Of a DNA stretch of 64,000 nt, positions 53,186 to 61,593 are shown in pieces. Numbering within the stretch: the stretch's first letter is position 1; every line of letters begins with the position of its first letter. The stretch is from Streptomyces sp. DvalAA-14. Lineage in GTDB: Bacteria > Actinomycetota > Actinomycetes > Streptomycetales > Streptomycetaceae. Where the stretch lies: the NCBI RefSeq assembly GCF_900091855.1, contig NZ_FMCH01000356.1, forward strand, positions 1 through 64,000, read 5' to 3'. The notes under the pieces are model-generated. The model made no database searches. It was not told where the DNA came from and saw only the letters and a list, made by a program, of their open reading frames with translations. The position numbers and the translations under genes were made by a program.

Positions 53186-53656
53186 ATGGAGATGACCCTG
53201 CAACTGACGATCGACTGCGCCGCCCCGCAGACGCTGGTGGCGTTCTGGAGCCAGGCGCTGGGGTACATACCCGAACCGCCGCCGGGTGGCCGTGCCACCT
53301 GGCGGGAGTACTGGGCGGCCACGGGGGTGCCCGAAGAGGAGTTGCCGGTCGGAGCGGGCGAGAGCCCGGAGTCGATCGTCGATCCCGCCGGGCAAGGGCC
53401 TCGGGTGTGGTTCCAGCAGGTTCCGGAAGCCAAGACCGGAAAAAACCGCATCCACCTCGACCTGAAGGTCGGCGGCGGGCGCGACGTCCCGTTCGCGGTC
53501 CGCGCGCAGCGGGTCACCACCGCGGTGGAAAGACTGACCGCGGCCGGCGCCCATCTGCTGCGGACCACGGACGAGCCGGACACGGGGCACTACGCCGCCG
53601 TGCTGCAGGACCCGGAAGGCAACGAATTCTGCGTCGTCCAGGACCCGTCTTCTTGA
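53186..53656 (+). CDS. VOC family (glyoxalase-like) protein
   Basis: A 156-residue protein of the vicinal oxygen chelate fold: MEMTLQLTIDCAAPQTLVAFWSQAL begins the first beta-alpha-beta module and TAAGAHLLRTTDEPDTGHYAAVLQDPEGNEFCVVQ ends the second. His at RIHLDLKV and Glu at GNEFCV occupy the usual metal positions. Members bind metal ions or antibiotics, or are enzymes on small molecules. ATG 53186 has a poor ribosome site and ATG 53192 is an alternative. The gene diverges from the LCP gene. Substrate unknown. Confidence 0.87.
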   Translation: MEMTLQLTIDCAAPQTLVAFWSQALGYIPEPPPGGRATWREYWAATGVPEEELPVGAGESPESIVDPAGQGPRVWFQQVPEAKTGKNRIHLDLKVGGGRDVPFAVRAQRVTTAVERLTAAGAHLLRTTDEPDTGHYAAVLQDPEGNEFCVVQDPSS

Positions 53657-53739
53657 TCGGCCATCGAGCTTTCAGGGCCGCCGGCTGCCCCCAGGGCGAG
53701 ACCGCCTTGCCGATTGACGTCGGTCGGTTCGTACCCACC

Positions 53740-54101
53740 AGGTGCGGGGCAAGCGGCGACTGCAACCGGGACGCCCGCGGCGAATGCGGGTGTCCGCGGT
53801 CGGACATGGAGCGTGGGCGGAGCAAGGGGCCCAGCACCGAACGGTGACCGCGTTGGCGGACGCGCTCGCGCTGCGGGGAGAGGCACGTGAGCAGCTGGTC
53901 GAGTTGGCGCGCGACGGTCGGCTGCGGGATCCCCGGGCGCGTTCGAGGTGGTCGGCGGCACCGAGGCGAGCAGCCGCTGCCACGCCCTGGCCGGCGCCGC
54001 AGGGGGCATGGACGTCCGCGTTCGTGTGGGCGATCCGACCTGACGGGGCCATCGGCCCGGCGGGCAACCTTCTGCTAGATTTCGGCGCTGCTGTTCGCTG
54101 A
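53740..54101 (+). pseudogene. Remnant of an XRE-type transcriptional regulator
   Basis: One frame reads RSDMERGRSKGPST, the end of an XRE helix-turn-helix, and after a frame change near 53840 the next reads RTVTALADALALRGEAREQL followed by VELARDG, which is the usual continuation in streptomycete XRE/NB-ARC-type regulators. The rest of the gene and the first helices are lost. The region (53657-54165) otherwise contains nothing recognisable. I read it as a decayed fragment. Confidence 0.5.
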
Positions 54102-54165
54102 TGGCCCCCACGTCGTCGGCGTGATGCGCTGTTCGCATTCCGTGACGTCCTGGGGGGTCTTCTTC

Positions 54166-54642
54166 GTGAGCGCCGACTGTCCGCCACCGCCGGTCGCCCG
54201 GGATCGGAACGGCCTCCGCCCCGGCCTGGTGGCGGGCGTGCTCGTAGCGATCGTGGCGGCGCTCGCCTACGGCGGGCTGCTGCGGGCGCTGGCCCATGGC
54301 AACGGCCACAGCACCGAATTGGGCTACGGCCCGCTGGCGGTGGGCGCACTGGTGGGCCTCGCCGTCGGCAAGGTCGGCGGGCGCGACGCCAGGCTCCCCG
54401 TCGCGGCCCTACTGCTGACGATCTCCGCGGTGATCCTCGGCGACCTGTTCGGCACCGCTTTGATCCAAAGCCACCTGGCGTCCGGCCTCGGCAACGACAT
54501 CCCGGTCACCGACCTGTTCCTGCACCACTTCGCCGCCCTGTGCCAGGCGTGGAAGCACGACGCCGACGTGAAGCGGATCGTCGCCCTGTGGTTCGCCGCG
54601 CTCGCCGCGTACGGACTGGCCCGGCGCTTCGGCCGCGGCTGA
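54166..54642 (+). CDS. Small four-helix membrane protein
   Basis: A 158-residue protein with four membrane helices: LVAGVLVAIVAALAYGGLL, GPLAVGALVGLAVG, LPVAALLLTISAVILGDLFG and IVALWFAALAAYGLA. A short Pro-rich N-terminus precedes the first. GTG 54166 is eight bases after GGGGGG; an upstream ATG at 54121 has none. The next gene begins 44 bases later in the same direction and is also a small membrane-anchored protein, so they may act together. No family is recognised. Confidence 0.78.
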   Translation: MSADCPPPPVARDRNGLRPGLVAGVLVAIVAALAYGGLLRALAHGNGHSTELGYGPLAVGALVGLAVGKVGGRDARLPVAALLLTISAVILGDLFGTALIQSHLASGLGNDIPVTDLFLHHFAALCQAWKHDADVKRIVALWFAALAAYGLARRFGRG

Positions 54643-54685
54643 GCCCCGCCGCGCGCCCACCCCGAGCCGACCCGGAGAGCAGCGC

Positions 54686-55009
54686 ATGACCTGGCCCGAG
54701 ACAGCCCCGACGAAACCCATGTCCCGCGGCCGGCTGATCGCCGTCAGCACGGTCGCCGTCGCGATCGCGGTGGCCACCGGCGTGCATACTTTGCGAGCAG
54801 ACCTCCGCGAGGCGGACCGGGGCCCGGCCGCGAGCTGCGCGTCGCTCGTGCGGGCCGTGACCCCGGTCGTGGCGGCCACGCACGGGGCGGACACCGCGGG
54901 TCTGCGGCGTGCGATGCGGCTGGTCGTGCAGCATCCCGAGTGCTTCCCGCAAGACATCCGCGACGCCGCCCAGACGCTGCTGGACGAGCCGGCGGCGACG
55001 CCGGGCTGA
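54686..55009 (+). CDS. Small membrane-anchored hypothetical protein
   Basis: A 107-residue protein with a single N-terminal helix (LIAVSTVAVAIAVATGVHTL) after a short basic segment, and an outside helical domain with Cys at ASCASLV and HPECFPQD that may form a disulfide. GGAGAG lies seven bases before ATG 54686. It follows the four-helix membrane protein gene and is ended by a strong hairpin. Function unknown. Confidence 0.78.
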   Translation: MTWPETAPTKPMSRGRLIAVSTVAVAIAVATGVHTLRADLREADRGPAASCASLVRAVTPVVAATHGADTAGLRRAMRLVVQHPECFPQDIRDAAQTLLDEPAATPG

Positions 55010-55061
55010 CGCGGACCCCGCCCCGACCGGCCGCCCTCCACCCCCTATGGGTGGGCATGGG

Positions 55062-55121
55062 CACGAAGACCTCCGGCCGGTGTGTCCCGCGGACAGCCCC
55101 ACCGCACCGGAGGTCTTCGTG
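55062..55121. terminator. Bidirectional terminator
   Basis: CACGAAGACCTCCGG (55062-55076) is exactly inverted at 55107-55121 with a 30-base loop that can fold further. It separates the small membrane genes from the convergent sedolisin gene. Confidence 0.85.
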
Positions 55122-55168
55122 TTCACACCCCGCGCGTGGCGACGGGGCTCGTGGTCAGGACTGCCGGG

Positions 55169-58100
55169 CTACGGCGTGCGTGGGCGGGCGGGTGCGGTGA
55201 CGTGGAGGGTCACCGCGGCCGACGGCAGCGCGTACGGCGTGTCCGTGCCGAAGTCGAGCCGGGCCCGGTAGTCACCGGGAGCGGTCACCTGGGGCGTGTC
55301 CGCCCCCAGGGTCACGGTCACGGTGGCTGTCGCCCCCGGGCGCAGGGTGAGCCGCTGGGTGCTCTCCTTCAGCCAGGGGACGTCGGAGGTCGGGTCGACC
55401 GCGAAGCCGGGCAGGTTCTCCACCGCCCCGGTGACGGCCAGCCCGCCCGTTCCGCCGCCGACCTTGTAGAAGCCGAGCGCGCCGCCGCCGCGGTAGGTGG
55501 CCGTGGCGGCGTTGGGCAGGGCGTTCCAGCTGCCCGTGCGCGGATCGTAGGCGAAGCCCTGATTGCTCAGGTCGTCGCCGCTGACACCGCCGGAGACCAC
55601 CAGCAGGCCGTCCGCCGAGGCGTACGCCGAGCCCCACAGCGGCAGCGGCATGTCCGCCAGCCGTGACCAGGCGTCGGACGCCGGGTCGTAGACGTAGGTG
55701 TGCGCGGTGTTCCCGGCGTCGGTGGCTCCGCCGGCGCAGTAGAGCTTGCCGCCGATCGCGGCGCAGGACACCCAGGAGACGGGCTCGGGGTAGTCCGCCG
55801 CCCGGCCCCAGGTGTCGCTCGCCGGGTCGTAGACGTTGACGTCGGCGACGCCGCAGGCCGTGTCGCAGCCGCCGACCAGGTACAGCCTGCCGTCGAGGAC
55901 GGCGCTGCCGGCTCCGGCGTGCGGACGCGGGTCGGGTGCGCCCGTCGTCCAGCTGTCGGTGGCGGTGTCGTACACCTCCAGTGCGGGGTCGGGGTTGGCG
56001 TCGGCGCCCCAGCCGCCGGCGATGTACAGCTTGTCGCCGATGAAGCCGTGGCCGGGCGCTTCGCGGGTGTCGGTGGCGCTGGCGAGCTGCTTCCAGTTGT
56101 CGGTGGCGGGATCGAGCACGTACAGCTCGTTGCTGTCGCCGACTCCGCCGATGGAGAAGCCGGGGTCGCCGAAGCCGGCGTAGAGCCTGCCCTGGTGGCT
56201 GTCTGCGATGTTGTCCATGGCAGCCACCGGCAGGTCGGGGGCGCTCTGCCAGGCGTTGGGCGGGGTCGGCGCCGGGTGACCGGCCGGCGAGGAACCGGTG
56301 GGCGCCCCCGTGGGGACGCGGCCGAGCGGGTAGTCGCCCTGGACGCGCCGCAGGGGCGCACCGTGCGTCGCGTCCGGCAGCAGCACGTCGTCCTGCTCGC
56401 CCAGCGTCAAAGTGGCGGGCTCGGTACCGGTGTTGGTGATGGTGAGCTTCCGCCGCACCTGCCGGCCGGGTGCCGTGGTGGCGTCGAGTGTTCCGGGCGT
56501 CGCCGACAGCCGTCCGGCGCGCAGGGAGTACGCCACCGGCGTGGTGCGGTCGGCCCGTACGGTCAACGCCCGTTCCTGGTCGGCGTAGTTGCTCTTGGCG
56601 GCGGTGAGGGTGTGCTTGCCGGGGCCGGGGGTGAAGAGCGAGAAGTACCCGTCGGCCAGCGTCGGGTCCTCCGGGGTGGCCACCGTCTCGGTGTGCACGG
56701 CCGGGTTTCCGGCGTCGGTGATGGTGGCGCCGGTGGCCGGCAGGCCGGAGTTGGCGTCCTTCGCGGTGCCGACGACCATGCCGCCGGGGGTGGGAGTGAA
56801 GTCGCGCTGCCCGACGAAGACATCGTCGACGCCCCAGTACCAGACGCCCGACGCAGCGTAGTGGAAGCGGAGTTGTACGGCGGGCGCGTCGGCGTAGGCG
56901 CCGAGGGGCACGACCACCGGAGTGGGGCCGGCGTAGAACACGCTGTCGTCGGGGGTCCAGACCGTCGACCAGGTGGCGCCGCCGTCGTCGGTGGCCTCCA
57001 CGTCGAAGTTCATCCGCGACGGGTTGTAGGTGTACATGGTGTCGAAGGCCAGCTCGGGGGTGTCCTTGCCCGTGAAGTCGTAGACCGGGCTGGTCAGTTC
57101 GGTGTCCTGGTGCTGGTCCCAGCCATAGAAGGTGCTGTCGACGACGGCGAACGCGCCGTCACCGCCGGTGTTGTTCCCCTCGCCCGCCGGGTCGTCGAAC
57201 TCCCAGCCGCCCTTGGTGCCGTCGGCGTCGGTGACGGTCCAGCCCTGCGGCGGCGCCGTGGCGGAGTCGAACGTCTCGGTGCTGCCGGTCAGATGGACGG
57301 CGTAGCCCGGCGCGGTGGCGACCCACGGATCGGCGGTGAGCGGGCAGTCCGCGGTCAGTGCGCGGGTGCCGACGTGGATGTCCTTGGTCACGGCGCGGTA
57401 ACCGGGCGCCACCGCCGCCACGTCGAGGGTGAGATCGGCGTTGCGCGGCAGGGTCACCCGGTAGGCGCCGGTGGCGGGGTCGGTCCAGACCGCGTTGGGA
57501 TCGCCGGCCACGCCGATCTTCGCGTAGAGCGGCCAGCCGTGGCCGGAGCCGTCGGTGACCTTCCCCGAGACCGTCTCGCTGGGCACCCGGCCGACGGTGA
57601 TGTTCCGGGTGACGGAGGCGCCGTCGCCGATCGCGATGCCTCTGACGGTTCTGGTGGCGTAACCGAAGGCGGTGGCGGTGACGTCGTGGCGGCCGGCCGA
57701 CAGCGCCAGCGTGTAGTGCCCGTCGGCGTCGGTGTGGGCCGCGTCGGTCCCCGAGGAGAGGGTGGCCCCGACGACGGGCTTGCCGGTGGCGCTGTCGGTG
57801 AGCGTTCCGGACAGCCGGCCGTGCGGCCCGGTGCGGAAGGACTGCAGGCCGTTCGGGGTGCCCAGGCCGGTGGGTCCGTCGTAGCCCGCGCCGGCGCGGC
57901 ACAGGTAGGCGGGGTCGCAACTCCCGTTGCTGCCGCTGGTGATGTCGTTGAGCCCGTCACGGTTGGCGTACGGGTAGGCGTTGGGGTAGGTGCCGGCGGC
58001 CGGGGTGGCCGCGTCGGCGTACACCGCCGCGATGATGGGCGACGACGCGCTGGTGCCGCCGTAGACCGACCAGCCGGTGTTCCCGTAGGTCTGGTAGACC

Positions 58101-59104
58101 GACACGCCGGTGGCCGGGTCGGCGACCGCGGAGACGTCGGCCACCGCGCGGTGGGCGCAGCCGGTGTCCTGCTGGAAGGCGGGCTTGGGCTCGTACAGCG
58201 AGCATCCGGAGCCGGCCTTCGCCCACGCCGCCTCGGACCAGCCGCGTGCGCTGTCCGCGTCGCGGGCCAGCGAGGTGCCGCCCACGGAGGTCACGTACGG
58301 GGAGGCCGCCGGGTAGGCGACGCCGTAGGCGTAGTCACCGGACGAGGCGACGACCGCGACGCCCGGGTGGTCGTAGTACGCGTCGAGCGCCGTGGTGTCG
58401 GAGGGGTCCTCGCCGGTGCCGGGGCCGCCCCGGTAGTCGGTCCCGTAGGAGTTGGAGACGTACTTGGCGCCGAGCGCCACCGCGGTGTCGACGGCCGCGC
58501 CGAGGTCGTCGCTGCTCGGCTCGTCGCCCTCGACCAGGAGGATGTGCGCGTTGGGGGCGGCGGCGGAGACCATGTCGAGGTCCAGGGATATCTCGCCCGC
58601 CCAGTCCTCGCTCGGCTCCGGGTAGTCGGTGCCGCCGCGCTGGTCGACCTTGGTGAAGCAGCCGCCGGCGGAGGTGCACGCGGGCAGCCCGAACTGCTCG
58701 CGGTAGACGGCGAGGTCGGCCTCCGCGGTCGGGTCGTCGTAGCTGTCGACGATCGCGACGGTCTGTCCGGCTCCGCCGTCGGCCGGGAGGTCGTAGGCGC
58801 TCTGCAGGTCGGCCGGCCCGTACCCGGCGGGCGCCGCCGCCGCGCGCAGGCCGCGGGCGGGGGACACATCGGTGCGGCGCAGCGCGAAGCAGGCGTACTG
58901 GCCCGGTTCCGGAGTGCCGCAGACGGGTTGGTACGGCGCCTGCTGCCCGCTGTCCGCGGCGGGGGCGGGCGCCGTGCGCGAGGGATCCGCGGACGCCGCC
59001 GGCGCCTGCAGGCCCAGCACCGCCACGGCGACGGCGCCGAGCAGCGCCAGCGCACCTCGTGCCGTGCGGCCCGAAGAGGGGCCTGAACTTCGTTGTCTGC
59101 GCAC
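55169..59104 (-). CDS. Secreted S53 sedolisin-type protease with kelch repeats, 1311 aa
   Basis: A signal peptide (GALALLGAVAVAVLGLQAPAASA) is followed by a sedolisin catalytic domain: DLQSAYDL and VAIVDSYDDPTAEADL at the start, Glu171 and Asp175 in AGEISLDLDM, the oxyanion Asp in ASSGDYAYG and Ser352 in GGTSASSP. The propeptide is very short. After residue 420 come carboxypeptidase-regulatory-like Ig domains (GRLSGTLTDSATGKPVVGAT), a MAM/galactose-binding-like domain (DVEATDDGGATWSTVW), a beta domain and a six-bladed kelch propeller (DNIADSHQGRLYAGFG, GHGFIGDKLYIAGGW, SAVLDGRLYLVGGCD). The family cleaves proteins at acid pH. GTG 59104 follows GGGAG. Kelch parts probably bind a polymer or the cell wall. 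Confidence 0.92.
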   Translation of the reverse strand: MRRQRSSGPSSGRTARGALALLGAVAVAVLGLQAPAASADPSRTAPAPAADSGQQAPYQPVCGTPEPGQYACFALRRTDVSPARGLRAAAAPAGYGPADLQSAYDLPADGGAGQTVAIVDSYDDPTAEADLAVYREQFGLPACTSAGGCFTKVDQRGGTDYPEPSEDWAGEISLDLDMVSAAAPNAHILLVEGDEPSSDDLGAAVDTAVALGAKYVSNSYGTDYRGGPGTGEDPSDTTALDAYYDHPGVAVVASSGDYAYGVAYPAASPYVTSVGGTSLARDADSARGWSEAAWAKAGSGCSLYEPKPAFQQDTGCAHRAVADVSAVADPATGVSVYQTYGNTGWSVYGGTSASSPIIAAVYADAATPAAGTYPNAYPYANRDGLNDITSGSNGSCDPAYLCRAGAGYDGPTGLGTPNGLQSFRTGPHGRLSGTLTDSATGKPVVGATLSSGTDAAHTDADGHYTLALSAGRHDVTATAFGYATRTVRGIAIGDGASVTRNITVGRVPSETVSGKVTDGSGHGWPLYAKIGVAGDPNAVWTDPATGAYRVTLPRNADLTLDVAAVAPGYRAVTKDIHVGTRALTADCPLTADPWVATAPGYAVHLTGSTETFDSATAPPQGWTVTDADGTKGGWEFDDPAGEGNNTGGDGAFAVVDSTFYGWDQHQDTELTSPVYDFTGKDTPELAFDTMYTYNPSRMNFDVEATDDGGATWSTVWTPDDSVFYAGPTPVVVPLGAYADAPAVQLRFHYAASGVWYWGVDDVFVGQRDFTPTPGGMVVGTAKDANSGLPATGATITDAGNPAVHTETVATPEDPTLADGYFSLFTPGPGKHTLTAAKSNYADQERALTVRADRTTPVAYSLRAGRLSATPGTLDATTAPGRQVRRKLTITNTGTEPATLTLGEQDDVLLPDATHGAPLRRVQGDYPLGRVPTGAPTGSSPAGHPAPTPPNAWQSAPDLPVAAMDNIADSHQGRLYAGFGDPGFSIGGVGDSNELYVLDPATDNWKQLASATDTREAPGHGFIGDKLYIAGGWGADANPDPALEVYDTATDSWTTGAPDPRPHAGAGSAVLDGRLYLVGGCDTACGVADVNVYDPASDTWGRAADYPEPVSWVSCAAIGGKLYCAGGATDAGNTAHTYVYDPASDAWSRLADMPLPLWGSAYASADGLLVVSGGVSGDDLSNQGFAYDPRTGSWNALPNAATATYRGGGALGFYKVGGGTGGLAVTGAVENLPGFAVDPTSDVPWLKESTQRLTLRPGATATVTVTLGADTPQVTAPGDYRARLDFGTDTPYALPSAAVTLHVTAPARPRTP

Positions 59105-59310
59105 CAAGCACTCCCGTGGGTACTCGTCGGAAGGCAGTCCCGCGACGTCGGGGCGACGGCGGGCACACCGGCGATCATTAAGAACGTGTGGTGGATGCAT
59201 GTCAATGGGGCCTGGGACGATTCCTGATCAACCGGATACAGGGGTTGCCACAGGGGAGTTCGGGCCGCCGCCGGCCGGTTCGGGCAGGCCCACCGGCTAC
59301 GGTGTCGGCC

Positions 59311-59952
59311 ATGACGACGGACGAGTGGCTGACCGACACCCGAACCTCGTACGACACGGTCGCGGTCAGCTACGCCGCCCAGGTGCGCGACGCCCTCGCC
59401 CGGGGTCCCTACGTCCGCGCGGCCCTGGCGCTATTTGCCGACAGCGTCCGGGCCGCGGGCGGCGGGCCGGTGGCGGACATCGGCTGCGGGCCCGGGCACG
59501 TCACCGCGCACCTGCACACCCTCGGTGTCGACGCCTTCGGTGTCGACCTGTCTCCCGGGATGATCGAGGTGGCCCGCCGCGACCATCCCGGCCTGCGATT
59601 CGAGGTGGGCTCGATGACGGACCTGGACCTCCCGGCCGCCTCGGTGGGTGGATTGCTGGCCTGGCAGTCGCTGATCCACATCCCCGACGACGAGGTGCCG
59701 GCCGTGCTCGGCCACTTCCATCGGGTACTGCGGCCGGGTGGACCGCTGCACCTCCTCTTCCACGTGGGCGACACACCACGCTGGAAGACCGAGGGCTACG
59801 GCGGCCACCCGATGAAGGTGCAGGTCCACCGGCGCCGGCCGGCCCAGGTGGCCGACTGGCTGCGCGACAGCGGATTCGAGGTCGAGGCCCAGATGGTGCT
59901 GTCTCCGCAGGAGAAATCGTCGCAGGCGATCCTTTTCGCACGGCGCGGCTGA
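59311..59952 (+). CDS. Class I SAM-dependent methyltransferase
   Basis: A 213-residue methyltransferase. ADIGCGPGHVTAHLHTLG holds the SAM glycine loop at residues about 54-72, FGVDLSPGMIEVARRDHPGL the second strand with the acidic Asp, and LAWQSLIHIPDDEVPAVL is a motif of the UbiE/Tam type. The C-terminal part (RPAQVADWLRDSGFEVEAQM) follows the family. ATG 59311 lies 206 bases from the divergent sedolisin gene start. Monocistronic; substrate unknown. Confidence 0.9.
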   Translation: MTTDEWLTDTRTSYDTVAVSYAAQVRDALARGPYVRAALALFADSVRAAGGGPVADIGCGPGHVTAHLHTLGVDAFGVDLSPGMIEVARRDHPGLRFEVGSMTDLDLPAASVGGLLAWQSLIHIPDDEVPAVLGHFHRVLRPGGPLHLLFHVGDTPRWKTEGYGGHPMKVQVHRRRPAQVADWLRDSGFEVEAQMVLSPQEKSSQAILFARRG

Positions 59953-60042
59953 TCGCCGGGCAGCCGGCGGGCAGTCCCGGTCGCGCGGGGCGCGCCCGCT
60001 TATTCCGTTGCGGCCCGGGCCGGGCCTTCCCAGACTGTCACC

Positions 60043-60558
60043 GTGCTGATCAGACGCGAAGAGCCGGCCGATGTGCCCGCCGTCCACGCTGTTGCCTCCG
60101 CCGCCTTCGCCAAGCCGGGCGTTCCGATCACCGCGGAAGCCATCCTCGTCGATCAACTCCGCACCAGCGGCGCGTGGCTCCCGGCGCTGTCGCTCGTGGC
60201 GATCGGCCCGCAGGGGGAGATCGTTGGGCATGTGCTCTGCACCCGTGGGCACGTCGACGCCATGCCGGTGCTGGCTCTCGGACCGCTGAGCGTGGATCCC
60301 GGCCATCAACGAAGGGGCGTCGGCCTGGCGCTCGTTCACTCCGTGCTCGGCGCGGCGGACGCCGCCGGTGAGCCGCTTGTCTGCCTGCTGGGTGACCCCG
60401 ACTACTACGGCCGGTTCGGCTTCCGCACCAGCACGCGGTTCGGGATCGTCCCACCGGATCCGGCATGGTCCGAACACTTTCAGGTCCGCACCCTGACCGC
60501 CTACGACCCCGCCCTGCGCGGCGCGTTCACCTACGCCGAGCCGTTCGACAACCTCTGA
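60043..60558 (+). CDS. GNAT family N-acetyltransferase
   Basis: A 171-residue protein beginning MLIRREEPADVPAVHAVASAAF, the usual GNAT start. The cofactor loop is DPGHQRRGVGLALVHSVL (Q-R-R-G-V-G), followed by EPLVCLLGDPDYYGRFGFRTS, which is characteristic of the YhbS subgroup. It transfers an acetyl group from acetyl-CoA to an amine of an unknown target. Start codon is GTG 60043. It follows the methyltransferase by 90 bases on the same strand and may be co-transcribed. Confidence 0.92.
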   Translation: MLIRREEPADVPAVHAVASAAFAKPGVPITAEAILVDQLRTSGAWLPALSLVAIGPQGEIVGHVLCTRGHVDAMPVLALGPLSVDPGHQRRGVGLALVHSVLGAADAAGEPLVCLLGDPDYYGRFGFRTSTRFGIVPPDPAWSEHFQVRTLTAYDPALRGAFTYAEPFDNL

Positions 60559-60602
60559 CTCCCCCGCAGCACGCGCGGCGGCGGCAGGAGGAGGCGAGCG
60601 GG

Positions 60603-61013
60603 TCAAGCGACGCCGGTGCCCGCATCGGATTCGGCTGACCTCTTGGCCAGAATGCCCGCCTCCAGGACGCCCAGGCCCGGGGCCTCGGCGCGCAGTGCCC
60701 GTACCGCCTCGACCTGGGCCGTTGCCGGGTCGAGGCCGGCCGCTGCCAGCACCTGACGGGCCCACTGGACTTCCGGGTCCGGGGAGCGGGCCAAAAGACC
60801 GGAGAGCGCGGCTACGGCCTTCTGCAGGCCCGGCCGGTCGCCCGGTTCGGCTGCGGTGAGAAGCGCGCTCACCTCGGCGAGGGCGGTTTCCAGGTTGTCG
60901 ACCACGATGAGGCCGGGACGTCGCGTGAAAATGACCAGTACCTCCGGAGACGGTATGCCCGGGCGGACGCCGGCCGTGCCACGCCGGGAGTCGCACCGAC
61001 CGGATTGTCGCAC
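60603..61013 (-). CDS. Hypothetical helical protein
   Basis: A frame of up to 136 residues with strong G/C codon bias. The main part is a run of amphipathic helices (LETALAEVSALLTAAEPGDR, LQKAVAALSGLLARS, VQWARQVLAAAGLDP) with a short beta segment (VLVIFTRRPGLIVVDN) before them. No family is recognised and the start is uncertain: GTG 61013 has GGGTGAG close upstream, while GTG 60905 would remove the beta strand. Convergent with the GNAT gene. Confidence 0.55.
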   Translation of the reverse strand: MRQSGRCDSRRGTAGVRPGIPSPEVLVIFTRRPGLIVVDNLETALAEVSALLTAAEPGDRPGLQKAVAALSGLLARSPDPEVQWARQVLAAAGLDPATAQVEAVRALRAEAPGLGVLEAGILAKRSAESDAGTGVA

Positions 61014-61119
61014 TCACCCGGCCGCGCGCGGCGAGACCGGCCGCTCCGGGTCCGGCGCCGGCGGAAACATTGAGCGGCCGGGGTGCGCCCGCACCGTGTC
61101 CGGGTGAGGGGTGGGGCGG

Positions 61120-61383
61120 TCAGCCGTTGCGGCGGAAGAGGCAGACGATGGCGACGCGGTCGCCGCTGAGCGCCTTGCCCTCGCCGACGGCCATGTTGTA
61201 GAGCGCCCAGCCCTGCGACTCGACGGCCTGGATCTGGTCGGCGATACCGAGCATGGGGCCGGTGACGCGGCTGTTGGTGTTGGCCTCGATGAACTTGTAG
61301 ACCAGCACGCTCTGTCCGGCGTCGATGGCCTTGCGGGCGTCGCTTGCCGCGCTGTTGGCCTTGGCGCCGTTGATGAATCCCAT
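61120..61383 (-). CDS. Conserved small protein (MGFINGAKANSAASDARKA type)
   Basis: An 87-residue soluble protein that starts MGFINGAKANSAASDARKAI and continues SVLVYKFIEANTNSRVTGPM, then IADQIQAVESQGWALYNMAV and KALSGDRVAIVCLFRRNG. I recall such proteins as widespread in actinobacteria, often in several copies and without assigned function. The alternating helix-strand pattern suggests a single small alpha/beta domain. AAGGGG lies eight bases before the ATG at 61383. Monocistronic. Confidence 0.85.
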   Translation of the reverse strand: MGFINGAKANSAASDARKAIDAGQSVLVYKFIEANTNSRVTGPMLGIADQIQAVESQGWALYNMAVGEGKALSGDRVAIVCLFRRNG

Positions 61384-61593
61384 GGTGACTGCCCCTTTGT
61401 ATCGGTGGCGTCACCTTGTCAGGTGCCGGCGGCGCGCGTCTGTCGTGTGATGGGCCTGTGACATGGCGAAGGCCCCGGCGCGGTGCACGCCGCCGGACGC
61501 TCGGGCGTTCATCCGTCGAGGCGGCGCGGACCGGGATCCGCGCCGGGCGGGCGCGGGCCGCCGTACGACGGACGCGTTCGGGATCACCGGTCC

